Shown in pieces: positions 1 through 8,363 of a stretch of DNA of 36,927 nucleotides (position 1 is its first letter; every line of letters starts with the position of its first letter). The stretch lies in NCBI GenBank assembly GCA_002067705.1, contig MVRL01000155.1, positions 1 to 36,927 of the forward strand. Reading direction: 5' to 3'. Below the pieces are notes generated by a model, which was not told the origin of the DNA, did no database searches, and was given only the letters and a program-made list of their open reading frames with translations. Origin of the DNA: Methanosaeta sp. PtaU1.Bin112 (lineage in GTDB: Archaea; Halobacteriota; Methanosarcinia; Methanotrichales; Methanotrichaceae). Both the position numbers and the translations under genes were made by a program.

Positions 1-306
1 GTTGGACGGAATCTCGACGAGCTGGTTCCGGCGGAGGTGCTGCTAGCGGCCCGGGATGATATCCAAAAGGCGATTCCTGCGCTGGCCAAAGATCCTGCGG
101 CGACCGGGTCCATTGAGCGGGCAGCAAAGCGCGTCCCTGCGCGCCACCAATTGATCCTCGGCGACAGCAGACAGATGGACGAAATAGAAGACGAGAGCGT
201 TCATCTGGTGCTTACGTCTCCTCCTTATTGGACGATGGAGAACCTGCAAAGGACCTCGCTACCGCTCAATTTCTCACGGGTCTACTCGGCCATGCCGGCA
301 GCATAA
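1..306 (+). pseudogene. Truncated N4/N6 DNA methyltransferase, 5' end outside window
   Basis: The frame is open from base 1, so the gene begins upstream. It runs through LILGDSRQMDEIEDESVHL to LTSPPYWT and stops at 304-306. LILGDS followed about 20 residues later by TSPPYW is the binding and catalytic loop (motif IV) of PF01555-type DNA methyltransferases that act on exocyclic amino groups (N4-cytosine or N6-adenine). In intact enzymes about 150-250 more residues follow, carrying the SAM-binding FxGxG motif. Here only about 22 unrelated residues follow before the stop, so the catalytic fold cannot be complete. I infer a deletion right after the catalytic loop. A GTG at 37 could be read as a start, but the upstream codons continue the same protein-like sequence. 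It belongs to the restriction-modification remains that also fill 28.8-34 kb. Confidence 0.75.
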
Positions 307-325
307 AAAACATCAAAATCCAAGC

Positions 326-1918
326 CTAACTTACTTGTCTCACTACGGTCGCATTTATGGCAATAAAGAGCAGTATGGAGAAGAACCCTCCAAGCACTCT
401 CTCGGCAATAAATATGCACTTTGTCAGAGTCTTTGGCAGTCTTTGCACATAGGGGATCTCGGGAGGATCTATGAAGAACTTTGTGCCGGACAAAAAGACA
501 ATGACGCTGAAGTTCATGGCATTAAGCAGAGACGAGAGCATTCCCACCAAATTCCCCGCGACGGTTTGCTTTTTAGAGGGTTTCACTTGATTACTGCCGT
601 ATCTCTCAAAGATTCCCTGATTATCAATTACAGCATTCAATCCGCCCATCATCCAGATAAATCCAAATAATAGTATACTGCTTACCGACCAGATCAATGG
701 ATATAGCGGCTTTACGCCGTATCCGTAGAAGATCATTGCCAGCAGGTCAAAGGATGCAGGCAGGAATTCCGGCAGGTATTGTACCAGGTTTTCGATCCAT
801 CCATCAGGAGATGTCCCGCCAAGATATTCGCGCTCGAACTGCTCTACTCTGAATCGGTAATAGCAATCGTCGGCATCCTCGAAATAGCCCAAATCCTTAA
901 AGTTCCTGATCAGGGACATATAACCAGCGTCATCGGAAATCAGATTGCCGATGCTATTCCAGCGGATGTACATTTTCTTGTATCGAGTCCAGTTCAAGGT
1001 GAGATTGGAAAAGAACTCCGCTCCATCGAACATAGCGTCTGACTCAAATTGGCTGCCATAGAAATTGGCATTTCCCAGGAACGATGAATTGGAAAAATAA
1101 GCCTGCTTTTTAAAAGTAGCCCAATTGAATGAGGTGGTGTTATGGAAATCCGTTTCCCCAAAATCGATATAATCGCCAAAATCCGACTGCCAGAAGTCGG
1201 CATCATCCGAGAAGCTGGACCCCATGAAGGATGCATATCCGTCGAACCGGGCAAGTTCGAAATAGGCTTTCCCTTTAAATCTCGATCCATTGTGAGGGTT
1301 GGAATAGTCTCCGAAAAAGATGTTGCCGTTGAACTGCGAGCGATTGAAGTCAACGGTGCTGTTGAAGCTGGAGTTCTCGAAGTGAGCATCCTGCTGGAAG
1401 AGGGCAGAATCAAAATATGTGATATTGCCAAATTCGCTATTTACGAAGCCTGCAAATCCGTCGAACTGAGCGCCGCTGAAGTCGGCAATGTCGTTGAAAA
1501 CGGAATTGTCAAAGCAAGCTTCCTGCAGAAAGCAGGCGGAACCGAAATCGGAGATATTGTTGAATTTGGTTTTCTCGAAGCTGGCGATTCCATAAAACTG
1601 GGTGCCGCGGAGGTCGACAATGCCGTCAATTTCCGAATTTGAAATGATGATCCCTTCGTGCAATGCGGCATTTCTGAAGTTCAGATTTCCATTGATTGTG
1701 GAATTAGTTATGCTCAGCGGAGCGGTGATGCCCCTGCCGTCTTCCGGCAATAAGGACAGGTCGAGATCGCCTTTTACTGTGTAGCCATCGATATTTACCG
1801 ACGAATATCTATGGAGGGCATCCATGACCTCTTCGGCTTTGATGTCCTTGCAGCATGTTGCCGAGGCTATTGCTATCGTAACTGCCAGAGCAATTATAAG
1901 CCGGAATACAACTCCCAC
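326..1918 (-). CDS. Pentapeptide-repeat protein with C-terminal channel-like membrane region
   Basis: 530 residues from a GTG start. An N-terminal hydrophobic stretch (about 4-20) ending at Cys22-Cys23 resembles a signal or lipoprotein peptide. Residues about 60-320 are repeats of the form A/N-x-F-x-x (such as ADFWQSDFGDYIDFGETDF) that predict a right-handed quadrilateral beta-helix. A charged linker (about 330-385) is followed by hydrophobic segments near 386-425, 455-475 and 500-525. The segment FLSGTKFFIDPPEIP between the last two has the position of a pore loop in two-helix channels but lacks the TVGYG potassium filter. Similar pentapeptide-2TM proteins occur in Methanosarcinales; their substrate is unknown. 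The gene stands alone: the methyltransferase remnant ends just beyond it and the ABC operon starts on its other side. Ion conduction is a guess; membrane anchoring is well supported. Confidence 0.8.
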   Translation of the reverse strand: MGVVFRLIIALAVTIAIASATCCKDIKAEEVMDALHRYSSVNIDGYTVKGDLDLSLLPEDGRGITAPLSITNSTINGNLNFRNAALHEGIIISNSEIDGIVDLRGTQFYGIASFEKTKFNNISDFGSACFLQEACFDNSVFNDIADFSGAQFDGFAGFVNSEFGNITYFDSALFQQDAHFENSSFNSTVDFNRSQFNGNIFFGDYSNPHNGSRFKGKAYFELARFDGYASFMGSSFSDDADFWQSDFGDYIDFGETDFHNTTSFNWATFKKQAYFSNSSFLGNANFYGSQFESDAMFDGAEFFSNLTLNWTRYKKMYIRWNSIGNLISDDAGYMSLIRNFKDLGYFEDADDCYYRFRVEQFEREYLGGTSPDGWIENLVQYLPEFLPASFDLLAMIFYGYGVKPLYPLIWSVSSILLFGFIWMMGGLNAVIDNQGIFERYGSNQVKPSKKQTVAGNLVGMLSSLLNAMNFSVIVFLSGTKFFIDPPEIPYVQRLPKTLTKCIFIAERVLGGFFSILLFIAINATVVRQVS

Positions 1919-2053
1919 AATACATAATAAAGATATTAACTAGTTAATAAATTGTGCGGTAATCCGTGAATAACTGACTGAATTTAGTACTGATGAAGAA
2001 AAAGCTAGGCATCCTCGGATCAATTTCTCTCTACTAACTCCCACCTCCACCCT

Positions 2054-2815
2054 TCATCCTCCGCCCAGCAGCCCCAAAACCTCTTTTCTCATCTCCAGAA
2101 ACGGCCTGCTCATGCTGTCCCTCGGCCTCTCCATCTCTATATTCAGTATTCTCCTCACCATTCCCGGATTGGCGCTCAGGATCACCAGCCTGTCCGCCAG
2201 AAGTATCGCCTCCTCCACACTGTGAGTGACGAGCACTATGGCTTTGGCCGTCTTCTCCTGGATGCGAATTATGTCCGTCTGAATCTGCTTTCTGGTCTGA
2301 GGATCAAGGGCGGAGAACGGCTCGTCCATGAGCAGGAAGGATGGCTCCAGAGCCAGGGCTCTGGCCACCGCTGCCCTCTGCCGCATGCCCCCGGAAAGCT
2401 CATAAGGCCGGCTGTGAGAGCTGCCCTGAAGGCCCACCAGCTCCAGGTACCTCATCGCCTTCTCTTCTCTCTCGCTCCCGGAAACCTTCTGAATCTCCAG
2501 GCCCAAAGAGACATTATCTATCACGCTGCGCCAGGGAAGCAGGGCATGCTCCTGAAAGATCATCCCCATCTTCGTCCTTGCCCCGGGCCTGCTCACCTTC
2601 TTTCCGTCCAGCAGGACCTCTCCTTCCGTCGGCTGATCCAGCCCGGCAATTATCCTGAGCAGAGTGGTCTTGCCGCATCCCGACGGCCCGAGAATGCCCA
2701 CCACCTCCCGATCGTCTATCGTGAGGTTGATATCCTTCAATACCACCTTTGCCACCAGGCTTTTGCCGTCAGCCTGCTCGAAGCTCTTTGTTATTCCCAA
2801 CAGCTGCAGAGTCAT
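2054..2815 (-). CDS. ABC transporter ATPase, nitrate/sulfonate/taurine family
   Basis: 253 residues, energising import of a small anion or sulfur compound with the permease and binding protein encoded just upstream. Visible motifs are Walker A GPSGCGKTT, Q-loop FQEHALLPW, signature LSGGMRQR, Walker B LLMDEPF and the switch histidine in VTHSVEEA. These match SsuB/TauB/NrtD-type ATPases in order and length. The frame is open further upstream, but that part is low-complexity Gly/Arg sequence antisense-like to nothing conserved. I chose the ATG at 2815 because it overlaps the permease stop in an ATGA arrangement, the usual coupling in such operons. Substrate cannot be told from the ATPase. Confidence 0.9.
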   Translation of the reverse strand: MTLQLLGITKSFEQADGKSLVAKVVLKDINLTIDDREVVGILGPSGCGKTTLLRIIAGLDQPTEGEVLLDGKKVSRPGARTKMGMIFQEHALLPWRSVIDNVSLGLEIQKVSGSEREEKAMRYLELVGLQGSSHSRPYELSGGMRQRAAVARALALEPSFLLMDEPFSALDPQTRKQIQTDIIRIQEKTAKAIVLVTHSVEEAILLADRLVILSANPGMVRRILNIEMERPRDSMSRPFLEMRKEVLGLLGGG

Positions 2816-3537
2816 CGCTCTGATGCCCTCCAGGAAAACCATCTTCTCTCCACCGCCATGAAAAAGCGGTCGATCAGTATTCCCAGCAGGCCGATGGCCA
2901 CCATTCCCGCCACCACCACCTGGATCTGCCCCCAGCCATAGGCATACATGATCAGGTACCCTAGGCCTGAGCTGGTGCCGGGCAGCATCTCCGCCGCCAC
3001 CACGCACATCCAGGCGATGCCAAAGCCAACCCTCATCCCGGTCCAGATCTCAGGAGCGCTGCCTGGCAGGATCACCTTGGCAATGAGATCGGCATCATTT
3101 GCCCCCATCATCCAGACCGCCTCCTGCCAGGACCGCTTTACGCTTCTGACTCCCTGCATAGTGCTGAGCAGAATGGGAAAGAATGCACCCAGAGCGATTA
3201 TGAAGACCACCGATGCCAGCCCTATCTTCAGCCAGGCCATTGCCAGAGGAACCCAGGCCAGAGGAGGCACCGGCCGCAGAGCCGAGATCAGTCCCTCAGA
3301 GAGCTCTTTTAATCCCCCCCACTGGCCCATCGCCACCCCCAGGGGCACAGCCAGGAAAGCGGCAATGAGAAATCCCAATGCCACTCTGAATAGGCTCACC
3401 CTGGCGTTTTCCAGAAGAGAGCCGCTGCCCAGGAGATCCGCCGTCGGCATGAGAAGGACTGAGAGGATCGACCCCAAGGTGGGGAGCACAAAGGGATTGT
3501 GAACATATTGAGCCAGAGCCTCCCAAACCACTATCAA
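2812..3537 (-). CDS. ABC transporter permease, nitrate/sulfonate/taurine family
   Basis: About 241 residues with roughly six hydrophobic segments and the EAA-type cytoplasmic loop (EAVWMMGANDADLIAKVILPGSAPEI near 137-162), typical of SsuC/TauC/NrtB permeases. It forms the membrane channel of the importer. The first in-frame standard start is a TTG at 3537, without a clear ribosome binding site. The open frame continues upstream through KLILPLAL, which extends the first hydrophobic helix, and no ATG or GTG is available there. The true start is therefore uncertain: TTG 3537, or an unusual codon closer to the binding-protein stop at 3561. The stop overlaps the ATPase start by three bases. C-terminal length fits the family. 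Confidence 0.85.
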   Translation of the reverse strand: MIVVWEALAQYVHNPFVLPTLGSILSVLLMPTADLLGSGSLLENARVSLFRVALGFLIAAFLAVPLGVAMGQWGGLKELSEGLISALRPVPPLAWVPLAMAWLKIGLASVVFIIALGAFFPILLSTMQGVRSVKRSWQEAVWMMGANDADLIAKVILPGSAPEIWTGMRVGFGIAWMCVVAAEMLPGTSSGLGYLIMYAYGWGQIQVVVAGMVAIGLLGILIDRFFMAVERRWFSWRASER

Positions 3538-3560
3538 GGCCAGAGGCAGGATTAGCTTTC

Positions 3561-4883
3561 TTATTGCCTGATGCTTTCCGATGCCTTCACCCCCCGCATA
3601 CCGGATGCATTCAGAGCATCCTGAAATATCACATCAATAATGGTCCCCAAATCCGGATCGCCTATCCGCAGAGGCCTGCCCCGGTCAGAAGAGTCTCTGG
3701 CCAGGGAGACGAAATCATCCCAATCCTCTGCTCCCGATGTCCTGGACAGAACCAGCCCGCAGCCCAAATTCTGCACCGGCTGAAGAATATGAGCATTACA
3801 GCCCAAGCTGATCGATCCGATGGCCGGGGTTATGCCGACGATGGCCATATCCAGGTTGCCCTGCTCCATCAAAGTCATGAGATTCTGTCCGGTTGGAGCA
3901 GATACAAGCTCTACGTCGCAAGCTTTTTGGCCATTCTTCAATAGCTCCAGATACCGAGGCCGCTTGATATCCTCAACCGGCTTCAGTGCAATTGCATATC
4001 TCTCATGGAAATACCGCCAGTTTTTAACTGCGACGAAGAGAGGTGCCTGGTGATCGATCATCAGATATCCGATTCGAAGGCGATTGCCCTCCTGGATGCT
4101 ACAGCTGCTGCCATTGAAGCAATAGTAATGAGGATCTGGAGGATGATGAGAGGAATTATTATGCAGAGAAATCCAATCGGCGGCCCTGCAATAGGGCTCT
4201 AAATCCATAAACTCGGATATCGAAGTATTAAGACCATTATGTTGAGCATTATCTATGGTATTGAGAATATCCCCCATCCGGTCGACCAGTATTTGCGCTG
4301 ATGAATTCCATTCGTCATTTGACTTAGAAGAGAACACGAAACTGTAAAGAGATTGGCTAAAAATATCAATCGGCGAGATGATTCGGCTGCCCAGCAGATA
4401 ATCACGATCTCCCATAAGCCAATCGGCGGTGATCTTCGGCAATTCTTCCGGATGCTCCGCTGCATAGTTGCCTGCTGAGAGAAGAACCGCGCTCAAGGAC
4501 ACGCACATATCAGGACAGTTCTGCAAGAGGTCATCGCTCGCGACCAGAACGCAACATGGATGATTATGCCAAACCCCTTCCGGCGGAAAGTCCTGAGATA
4601 AAGCAACCACCTTGCCTATGCCGCTCATCTCGGCCAGAGACAGATAAGGCTGCCAGGCAATGTAGCCATCTATCTGCCCCGTGGTCAGCAGCACGGGAAG
4701 GATGCTCTGACCCTTGCAGAAGAGCAGCTCAACTTCAGCAACCGCCTTGTCAGTTCCGTCCTCTATTTTTAAAGTACCTTCCACGGAAGATGAAGAAGAA
4801 CAAAAGGAAAGCATAAAGATCAAAAGGGCTGAAGAGATAAGGATTCGGACAAAGCGGCAGGAATTGTGCAGAGCTGCGTTCAT
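3561..4883 (-). CDS. ABC substrate-binding lipoprotein, nitrate/taurine family, halves in permuted order
   Basis: 440 residues from the ATG at 4883, chosen because a TATA-like box lies at 4902-4913, which suits a near-leaderless transcript and would lie inside the longer frame. Residues about 8-28 form a signal peptide ending in a lipobox-like LSFC. The next part (about 35-250) holds GQIDGYIAWQPY and HPCCVLVASDDLL, features normally found in the second half of these binding proteins. Only afterwards, from about residue 280, comes RLRIGYLMIDHQAPLFV, then TGQNLMTLMEQGNLDMAIVG and GDPDLGTIIDVIFQDAL, which normally open the mature protein. Both lobes appear complete but in reversed order, with the break in the hinge. 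It would capture substrate outside the membrane for the downstream permease and ATPase. Alternatives are loss of the first part of a tandem protein or a rare lineage architecture. Confidence 0.82.
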   Translation of the reverse strand: MNAALHNSCRFVRILISSALLIFMLSFCSSSSSVEGTLKIEDGTDKAVAEVELLFCKGQSILPVLLTTGQIDGYIAWQPYLSLAEMSGIGKVVALSQDFPPEGVWHNHPCCVLVASDDLLQNCPDMCVSLSAVLLSAGNYAAEHPEELPKITADWLMGDRDYLLGSRIISPIDIFSQSLYSFVFSSKSNDEWNSSAQILVDRMGDILNTIDNAQHNGLNTSISEFMDLEPYCRAADWISLHNNSSHHPPDPHYYCFNGSSCSIQEGNRLRIGYLMIDHQAPLFVAVKNWRYFHERYAIALKPVEDIKRPRYLELLKNGQKACDVELVSAPTGQNLMTLMEQGNLDMAIVGITPAIGSISLGCNAHILQPVQNLGCGLVLSRTSGAEDWDDFVSLARDSSDRGRPLRIGDPDLGTIIDVIFQDALNASGMRGVKASESIRQ

Positions 4884-4901
4884 CAATTCTTTTATGCGGT
4901 T

Positions 4902-4913
4902 TATGTATATATT
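4902..4913 (-). promoter_or_regulatory. TATA-like box for the binding-protein operon
   Basis: On the minus strand this reads as an AATATATACATA-like stretch about 20-30 bases before the ATG at 4883. That is the archaeal spacing for a TATA box and a transcript with little or no leader. It supports starting the binding protein at 4883 rather than further upstream. Confidence 0.45.
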
Positions 4914-5076
4914 CAATGCGATCTCAGGCATGGTTCATTCATCATCAGGCCATTTGCAGAATGAATGCCTCAGAATATAATAGCTGCGGAAAGAGGATTG
5001 ATCAGCACAAAGCTTCTGAAAAAAAGGTTCATCAGGGGTCGTTCATCACCCTGACCCATTCAATACCATTGAGCAA

Positions 5077-5262
5077 TCAGTATCTTCTGGGTGGTCTGGC
5101 TGGCCTGTGCTTCTGGTAGCATTCGCTGCAGTACACCGGCCTGGAGCCATCGGGCTTGAAGGGAACTTGACATGTCTTTCCGCACTCTGCGCAGGTGGCA
5201 TCGTGCATCTCTCTTGGTCCGCGGTTAAAGCCGCCTCTGTTGCCGCTTCCGTATCTTTCCAT
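5077..5262 (-). CDS. CxxC-x17-CxxC zinc-ribbon protein
   Basis: 61 residues. It opens with an Arg/Gly-rich stretch (RYGSGNRGGFNRGPRE) followed by CAEC, exactly 17 residues, and CSEC, then a basic Pro/Arg tail. This matches the archaeal CxxC-x17-CxxC domain family (TIGR04272, also described as a zf_Tbcl_2-like zinc finger). Four cysteines predict one bound zinc, and the RGG-like and basic ends suggest nucleic-acid binding; that function is inference. Several such genes are common in methanogens. It lies just downstream of a 113-residue unknown gene on the same strand, so it may be the last gene of that unit. The longer frame over the same bases lacks the motif and is a shadow. Confidence 0.88.
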   Translation of the reverse strand: MERYGSGNRGGFNRGPREMHDATCAECGKTCQVPFKPDGSRPVYCSECYQKHRPARPPRRY

Positions 5263-5268
5263 TTTATT

Positions 5269-5610
5269 TCACTTACCTTTGGCATCGATTCCATGAATCG
5301 ACCCTACTACAAAGCATCCCATCAAACTCGATTGATTAGACGATATGCAGCACTCTTTTAGTGGGATGATTATTTGATATACCTTTCGGTCTATCCGCGG
5401 GATTTTTCTTTCGTTATACAGGGAAATATAATGATCGTGCAGCTTTTGTTCTTCTCTGGCTAAAGCCCGGCTCCAATCCCCTATGGCCGGCAAATCATAT
5501 TGATCCAATAGCAAATCATTTGGGCCGCATACTGATAGATAAGCTCTCGCACGACCTGGATCACACTCAACCCAGGTCTCCAGATCATCTCCATCTGCGA
5601 GCAAACTCAT
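5269..5610 (-). CDS. Small conserved-looking protein of unknown function
   Basis: 113 residues, not recognised. The first 75 residues look like a normal acidic, soluble alpha-helical protein (GDDLETWVECDPGRARAYL, then SRALAREEQKLHDHYISLYN). The last 30 residues are less protein-like (KECCISSNQSS), so the native C-terminus may have been altered by a frameshift or erosion. Its ATG overlaps the stop of the preceding 50-residue frame by one base, which argues that the two are translated together. The zinc-ribbon gene follows 7 bases downstream. No signal peptide or membrane segment is visible. Confidence 0.5.
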   Translation of the reverse strand: MSLLADGDDLETWVECDPGRARAYLSVCGPNDLLLDQYDLPAIGDWSRALAREEQKLHDHYISLYNERKIPRIDRKVYQIIIPLKECCISSNQSSLMGCFVVGSIHGIDAKGK

Positions 5611-5762
5611 TATTCTTCTCTGGACATCCAGACCCTTTCAGTCAGCACATATTTGGTGATGGGAATAAGCGACAGACACTTCTTCTCCTCGACCTTGAAA
5701 TAGCCCTGCTCATAAAGAGGCGGGCGTAAGTAATCAGTTGCATATTTCTTTAGGCTGCTCAC
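5610..5762 (-). CDS. 50-residue protein coupled to the next gene, unknown function
   Basis: Starts at a GTG and reads MSSLKKYATDYLRPPLYEQG, ending VWMSREE. Composition is that of a real basic, partly helical protein. Its TAA shares one base with the ATG of the 113-residue gene (TAATG), so translation is probably coupled. The two frames may have been one gene, since the join lies between two plausible protein segments and a single base change would alter it. The frame starts about 65 bases after the stop of hef, so it may share the hef transcript. No family recognised. Confidence 0.45.
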   Translation of the reverse strand: MSSLKKYATDYLRPPLYEQGYFKVEEKKCLSLIPITKYVLTERVWMSREE

Positions 5763-5827
5763 TGATTGAGAGAATTCTCTGGAACGGATGATTCTCGCGG
5801 CACTTCATCTGCCAATCAGCAGACTGC

Positions 5828-8185
5828 TTATCCCTTATACTCTCCGCCCACCAGCTCCCGGATGCGCTGCGCGATCTTCGGCCCAACCAGTTCCACCTCT
5901 TGCAGCTGCTCTGATGAAGCAGTCATGATCTTCTCCACAGAACCGAAGTGCCTGAGCAGATTTCTTGCCACCGCGGGCCCGACGCTGGAGATAGCCGAAA
6001 CCAGATACTCCTGCTGCTCTTTAAGCGTCCTGGCCGTCTTGTGGCCATGCACCTTGGGCTCGCGCCCCTCTCTCATCTCCCTGCGAGCCAGCTGAGCAAT
6101 GACCTTGGCAGTCTCCGACTGATCTTCTGTGGGAATGATGGGGACACCATAGTCCACCGCCACAGAGATCATAGCTCCGCGAATAGATGCTGCACTCATC
6201 TGCGTGGTGTAGAGATCTCTGCCCTCAAGGATCAAGACCGGCCGATCATAAGTCCTGGCCAGATCCGCCACCTGGCGAAATAGATTTCTCTGGGGATCGA
6301 TGATCGAGGAGACAAAATCCTGGGCGGTCTTGCGTTCGACGGCCAGCTTGTCGCTGATCACATAATCCGCCACCTCCAGATTCTGGACTGCAACCTCGAA
6401 TCCCTCCAACTCCAGCTGTTTTGCCATCTCTCTCTCCCTGAAGTCCACCGCGATTTTGCCCATGATTTTCCCGAAAGCAGCCACCTCGGGCGATTGCACT
6501 TCATCTCTGTGATCATCCGGCAAGCTTTTTTCATTCATCCCGCCAGGACCCGCCCCGCCAATCTCGGCTGCAGTCTCAGTTATCAGCAGCTGACGAGGGG
6601 ACGGCTCTCTTTGCGGCAATTCCTGCCCTGGAACGCTCAGGCCGCGGATCTGCCGGTTCATGGTCTTTTCCTTGCGGTCCGATATCCAGTAATAAGCCTC
6701 GTCGCGTGTGCCCTTGGCCATCAGTACTACTACTCTGCCTGCCCTTGCCCTGCCGGTCCTGCCCTTGCGCTGAATGCTTCGAATCTCGGACGGCACTGGC
6801 TCATAAAAGATGACCAGATCGGTAGCAGGAATGTCGATACCCTCTTCGCCCACAGAGGTGGCAATGAGGACATTGTGGTCGCCTGCCCGGAATTTCTGCA
6901 GAATCTCCGCCTGTTTTCTCTGGCTGAGACCTTCATCATTATCCCGGCTGGATTGGCCCACAAATCGCACCGCTCGTATAGACGGATCGGAATTCAGGAA
7001 TTTTAAAAGAGAGGTTGCTGTATCCCGATAATTGGTAAAGACCATGATGCGGGATTGGGGATTTCCGGCAATCTGCTCTTGCAGTATTCTCAAAACAGCG
7101 GCAGGCTTGGGATGCTCCACCTTCAGGTCCTGCAGGGCCTCTACAATCCGCCTGAAACTGGGGTCCTGCATTATCCTGCGAGAGGCTTTGGAGCCGCTTC
7201 GCGAGATGGCTTCCCCATCCAGCCGCTGAAAATACCTGGCCAGAGCATCCGGCCCCTGCGTCTCCGCGAGCTCTACAGCATGATGCAATTTGAGTATCTC
7301 AGCCATCAGAGAGATGGCCGCGAATGTTGATTTATTGGCCTTGGTCTTGGCAGAGGACATGAGGGCCGCCTGCAGCCCAAGGAGCTCTTTCTTTGAGGAC
7401 CTGGCATCAATCCTGGCTGCAGTCACGCCCAGCAGGTTAAGATCATCGATCCTGGAAATGAGCAGCTCCTCGATGGCTGTGCGGATCTCTAGAAGCTCTT
7501 TGGGAACGGTAAGCTTTACCCATTCGATCTCCCTATCATGAACAAATGGAGCTACATCAGGATCATTCTCCGTGCGGGTCTGAATAGCCTCGATGCCCAG
7601 GTTAGTGCAGATCTCTGCGATCTTATCGCTCTGGCTTCCTGGACTGGCGGTAATTCCCAGGACCAGAGGATCTTTTGCCTCGCGACGATAGCGATCGGCG
7701 ATATAAACATAAGCATAGTTTCCCACCGCCCGATGAGCCTCATCGAAGATCACCAAAGAGACGTCCTCAAGATCGATCCTTCGAGAGAGAAGATCGTTTT
7801 CGATTACCTGCGGCGTGGAGACTATGATTCTGCCCTTCTCCCATGATTCGATCCTCTTTTCCGGTGGGCTCTCCCCAGTCATCATGGCGACCATCTCCTT
7901 GTCTTTGAGCACACGCTGCAAGAAAGAAGCATGCTGCTCCACCAGCGGCTTGGTCGGAGCCAAAAACACAATCCGACCCTTATCCATTCGTGCCAGAATC
8001 ACCATAAGAGCGATGACCGTCTTGCCGAGGCCCGTAGGCACAACTATGAGACTGGAAGATCGCAAAGCAGCGGAGGCCAGATCCAGCTGGAAGAGCCGCT
8101 TCTCCACAGTCTGCGGCAATAGATGCGGATGCTCCAGGAAGGAGGACATAAGAGACTCATTTGCTCTTGTTGTATTTGATTTCAT
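5828..8185 (-). CDS. hef: Hef: XPF/FANCM-type helicase-nuclease
   Basis: 785 residues. An SF2 helicase occupies about 25-520: Walker A PTGLGKT (50-56), DEAH box (148-151), QRKGRTGR motif VI (471-478). After a variable linker, an ERCC4-type nuclease follows at about 575-700 with VDFRERE (579-585) and the catalytic ERKTAQD (616-622). Two helix-hairpin-helix motifs (about 725-785, SVGPAVARNLLRHFG and LVGPKIAQRIREL) close the protein. This is the euryarchaeal Hef order and size. Hef remodels and cuts stalled replication forks and flaps, and is the archaeal relative of human FANCM and XPF. The ATG at 8185 has no obvious ribosome site; the ATG at 8149 (MSSFLEHP) resembles usual Hef N-termini and is an alternative start. 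All catalytic motifs look intact. Confidence 0.95.
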   Translation of the reverse strand: MKSNTTRANESLMSSFLEHPHLLPQTVEKRLFQLDLASAALRSSSLIVVPTGLGKTVIALMVILARMDKGRIVFLAPTKPLVEQHASFLQRVLKDKEMVAMMTGESPPEKRIESWEKGRIIVSTPQVIENDLLSRRIDLEDVSLVIFDEAHRAVGNYAYVYIADRYRREAKDPLVLGITASPGSQSDKIAEICTNLGIEAIQTRTENDPDVAPFVHDREIEWVKLTVPKELLEIRTAIEELLISRIDDLNLLGVTAARIDARSSKKELLGLQAALMSSAKTKANKSTFAAISLMAEILKLHHAVELAETQGPDALARYFQRLDGEAISRSGSKASRRIMQDPSFRRIVEALQDLKVEHPKPAAVLRILQEQIAGNPQSRIMVFTNYRDTATSLLKFLNSDPSIRAVRFVGQSSRDNDEGLSQRKQAEILQKFRAGDHNVLIATSVGEEGIDIPATDLVIFYEPVPSEIRSIQRKGRTGRARAGRVVVLMAKGTRDEAYYWISDRKEKTMNRQIRGLSVPGQELPQREPSPRQLLITETAAEIGGAGPGGMNEKSLPDDHRDEVQSPEVAAFGKIMGKIAVDFREREMAKQLELEGFEVAVQNLEVADYVISDKLAVERKTAQDFVSSIIDPQRNLFRQVADLARTYDRPVLILEGRDLYTTQMSAASIRGAMISVAVDYGVPIIPTEDQSETAKVIAQLARREMREGREPKVHGHKTARTLKEQQEYLVSAISSVGPAVARNLLRHFGSVEKIMTASSEQLQEVELVGPKIAQRIRELVGGEYKG

Positions 8186-8328
8186 TGTTTTCTTGAATAG
8201 ATAGATCTATTGATATTCATTTATTATTCATAGTATATCAAATGAACTATACTAGCCATCTCTATGGCGCCCGAGGCCCATTACTGGATCAGAGGAAGAT
8301 TGATCTGTTTAAGGTGGTTTTGAAGGAT

Positions 8329-8348
8329 AAATTTATATAATATAAAAG
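8329..8348 (+). promoter_or_regulatory. TATA-box region for the secreted-protein gene at 8434
   Basis: AAATTTATATAATATAAAAG is a strong archaeal TATA sequence. Initiation about 25 bases downstream would fall near 8360-8368, where the hairpin at 8364-8396 begins, leaving a leader of about 70 bases before the ATG. Confidence 0.6.
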
Positions 8349-8363
8349 TAAGAGATTGGTAAA

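Noticed and set aside
335-1642. Plus-strand frames opposite the pentapeptide gene (about 110-166 residues)
   Set aside because: The regular codon pattern of the repeat gene leaves the other strand open. These frames lack starts with ribosome sites and have no domain character.
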